From contig NC_022247.1 of assembly GCF_000463015.1 (NCBI RefSeq), positions 1,736,001 to 1,800,000 on the forward strand: a stretch of DNA of 64,000 bases. Reading direction: 5' to 3'. The notes beneath the pieces were generated by a model that was given only the letters and a program-made list of their open reading frames with translations, searched no databases and had not been told where the DNA came from. The position numbers were made by a program, and so were the translations under genes. Positions 63,542-64,000 of this stretch are shown in pieces (the first letter of the stretch is position 1; each line of letters begins with the position of its first letter). The DNA is from Variovorax paradoxus B4 (lineage in GTDB: Bacteria; Pseudomonadota; Gammaproteobacteria; Burkholderiales; Burkholderiaceae_C).

Positions 63542-64000
63542 GCGCGGTTAAAGCGGTGGAATGGGATGCTGCACGCCTGGCCAGCTGGAGCGACCCGTAC
63601 CTGGCGCGCGTCGAGGCGGCGCTTTCGCGCTGGGTCGGCGTCGATGCGCCGGTGCTGCTCGGCGATGCCATGCGCTATGCCGTGCTGGACGGCGGCAAGC
63701 GGCTGCGGCCGCTCCTGGTGCTGGCCGCGAGCGAAGCGGTCGGCGGCAATGCGGCTGCGGCGCTGCGCGCGGCCTGTGCAACGGAACTGATCCACGCCTA
63801 CTCGCTGGTGCACGACGACCTGCCGAGCATGGACAACGACGTGCTGCGGCGTGGCAAGCCCACGGTGCACGTGAAGTTCGGCGAAGCCGATGCGCTGCTG
63901 GCCGGCGATGCCTTGCAGGCCCTGGCCTTCGAGCTGCTGACGCCCGACGGCGACGAGATTCCCGCATCGATCCAGGCCATGCTGTGCCGGTTGCTCGCGC
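63538..64000 (+). CDS. ispA: Farnesyl diphosphate synthase (polyprenyl synthetase), 3' end outside window
   Basis: 154 residues are visible, from ATG 63538 (ATGA overlap with xseB) to the window edge. GGKRLRPLL is at 52-60, and the first aspartate-rich motif DDLPSMDND is at 93-101, with four residues between Asp94 and Asp99 as in bacterial FPP synthases. It condenses isopentenyl and dimethylallyl diphosphates to farnesyl diphosphate. The second aspartate motif would lie beyond the window. Confidence 0.95.
   Translation, partial: MSAVKAVEWDAARLASWSDPYLARVEAALSRWVGVDAPVLLGDAMRYAVLDGGKRLRPLLVLAASEAVGGNAAAALRAACATELIHAYSLVHDDLPSMDNDVLRRGKPTVHVKFGEADALLAGDALQALAFELLTPDGDEIPASIQAMLCRLLA

Overview
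This 64 kb window is a GC-rich chromosomal segment of a betaproteobacterium of the order Burkholderiales. The gene families and neighbourhoods (xseB-ispA, polA next to thrB and a DUF2782 gene, a BPSS1780-type membrane protein, many ABC and SDR genes) best fit Comamonadaceae, probably Variovorax. That placement is inference from gene content, not from a search. Both edges cut genes: a livG-like ATPase on the left and ispA on the right.

Layout. 0-5.7 kb (+): the end of a branched-chain-type ABC transporter (LivG, LivF), an acyl-CoA ligase and an SDR, then a second unit of SDR, MarR regulator and hotdog thioesterase behind a promoter with a 13 bp palindrome. This looks like uptake and CoA-dependent breakdown of a carboxylic acid. 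5.7-7.3 kb: a small HTH gene divergent from a 36-codon ORF that ends at a strong terminator, then two small hypothetical genes and tRNA-Lys. 7.5-10.1 kb: an SDR gene whose terminator is followed immediately by a group II intron (class C-like) with a frameshifted maturase. 10.3-23.5 kb: a complete-looking Tad/Flp pilus cluster (prepilin peptidase, CpaB, secretin, lipoprotein, two Flp pilins plus a pilin-like ORF, three pseudopilin-type proteins, TadZ, TadA, TadB, TadC) followed by a convergent sensor kinase/response regulator pair.

23.8-35.2 kb is mostly housekeeping: tRNA-Ala, an alpha/beta hydrolase, GMP reductase, divergent ompW and azurin with two FNR/Anr-like boxes between them, UvrD helicase, homoserine kinase and DNA polymerase I. 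35.2-40.6 kb holds an M20 peptidase, LysR regulator, D-amino-acid dehydrogenase, orphan amino-acid binding protein and Asp/Glu racemase. The divergent dadA/binding-protein gap has two related 17 bp boxes 42 bp apart. 40.6-42.9 kb: a DLH-family hydrolase, a His-rich ZIP transporter and a small very acidic protein.

42.9-53.7 kb is a minus-strand operon of FAD oxidoreductase, M81 (MlrC-like) peptidase, a five-gene dipeptide ABC transporter and an N-acyl-D-amino-acid deacylase, divergent from an XRE-cupin regulator. Three TTGCG/CGCAA palindromes lie in the divergent gap. I read this as a regulated system for importing and breaking down peptides or acylated compounds that contain D-amino acids. 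53.8-63.1 kb: a truncated, frameshifted M20 pseudogene, a lipoprotein with a very long glutamine-rich tail, and a minus-strand operon (Rieske oxygenase, EamA transporter, sulfurtransferase, ZrgA-like protein, ABC ATPase and permease, DUF3299) that includes a probable zinc-related ABC system. The right edge has xseB and the start of ispA.

The most unusual items are the HTH/36-codon-ORF switch with overlapping divergent promoters, the D-amino-acid operon with its operators, the Flp pilins ending in a conserved pair of cysteines, the polyglutamine lipoprotein, and the intron placed exactly after a terminator.
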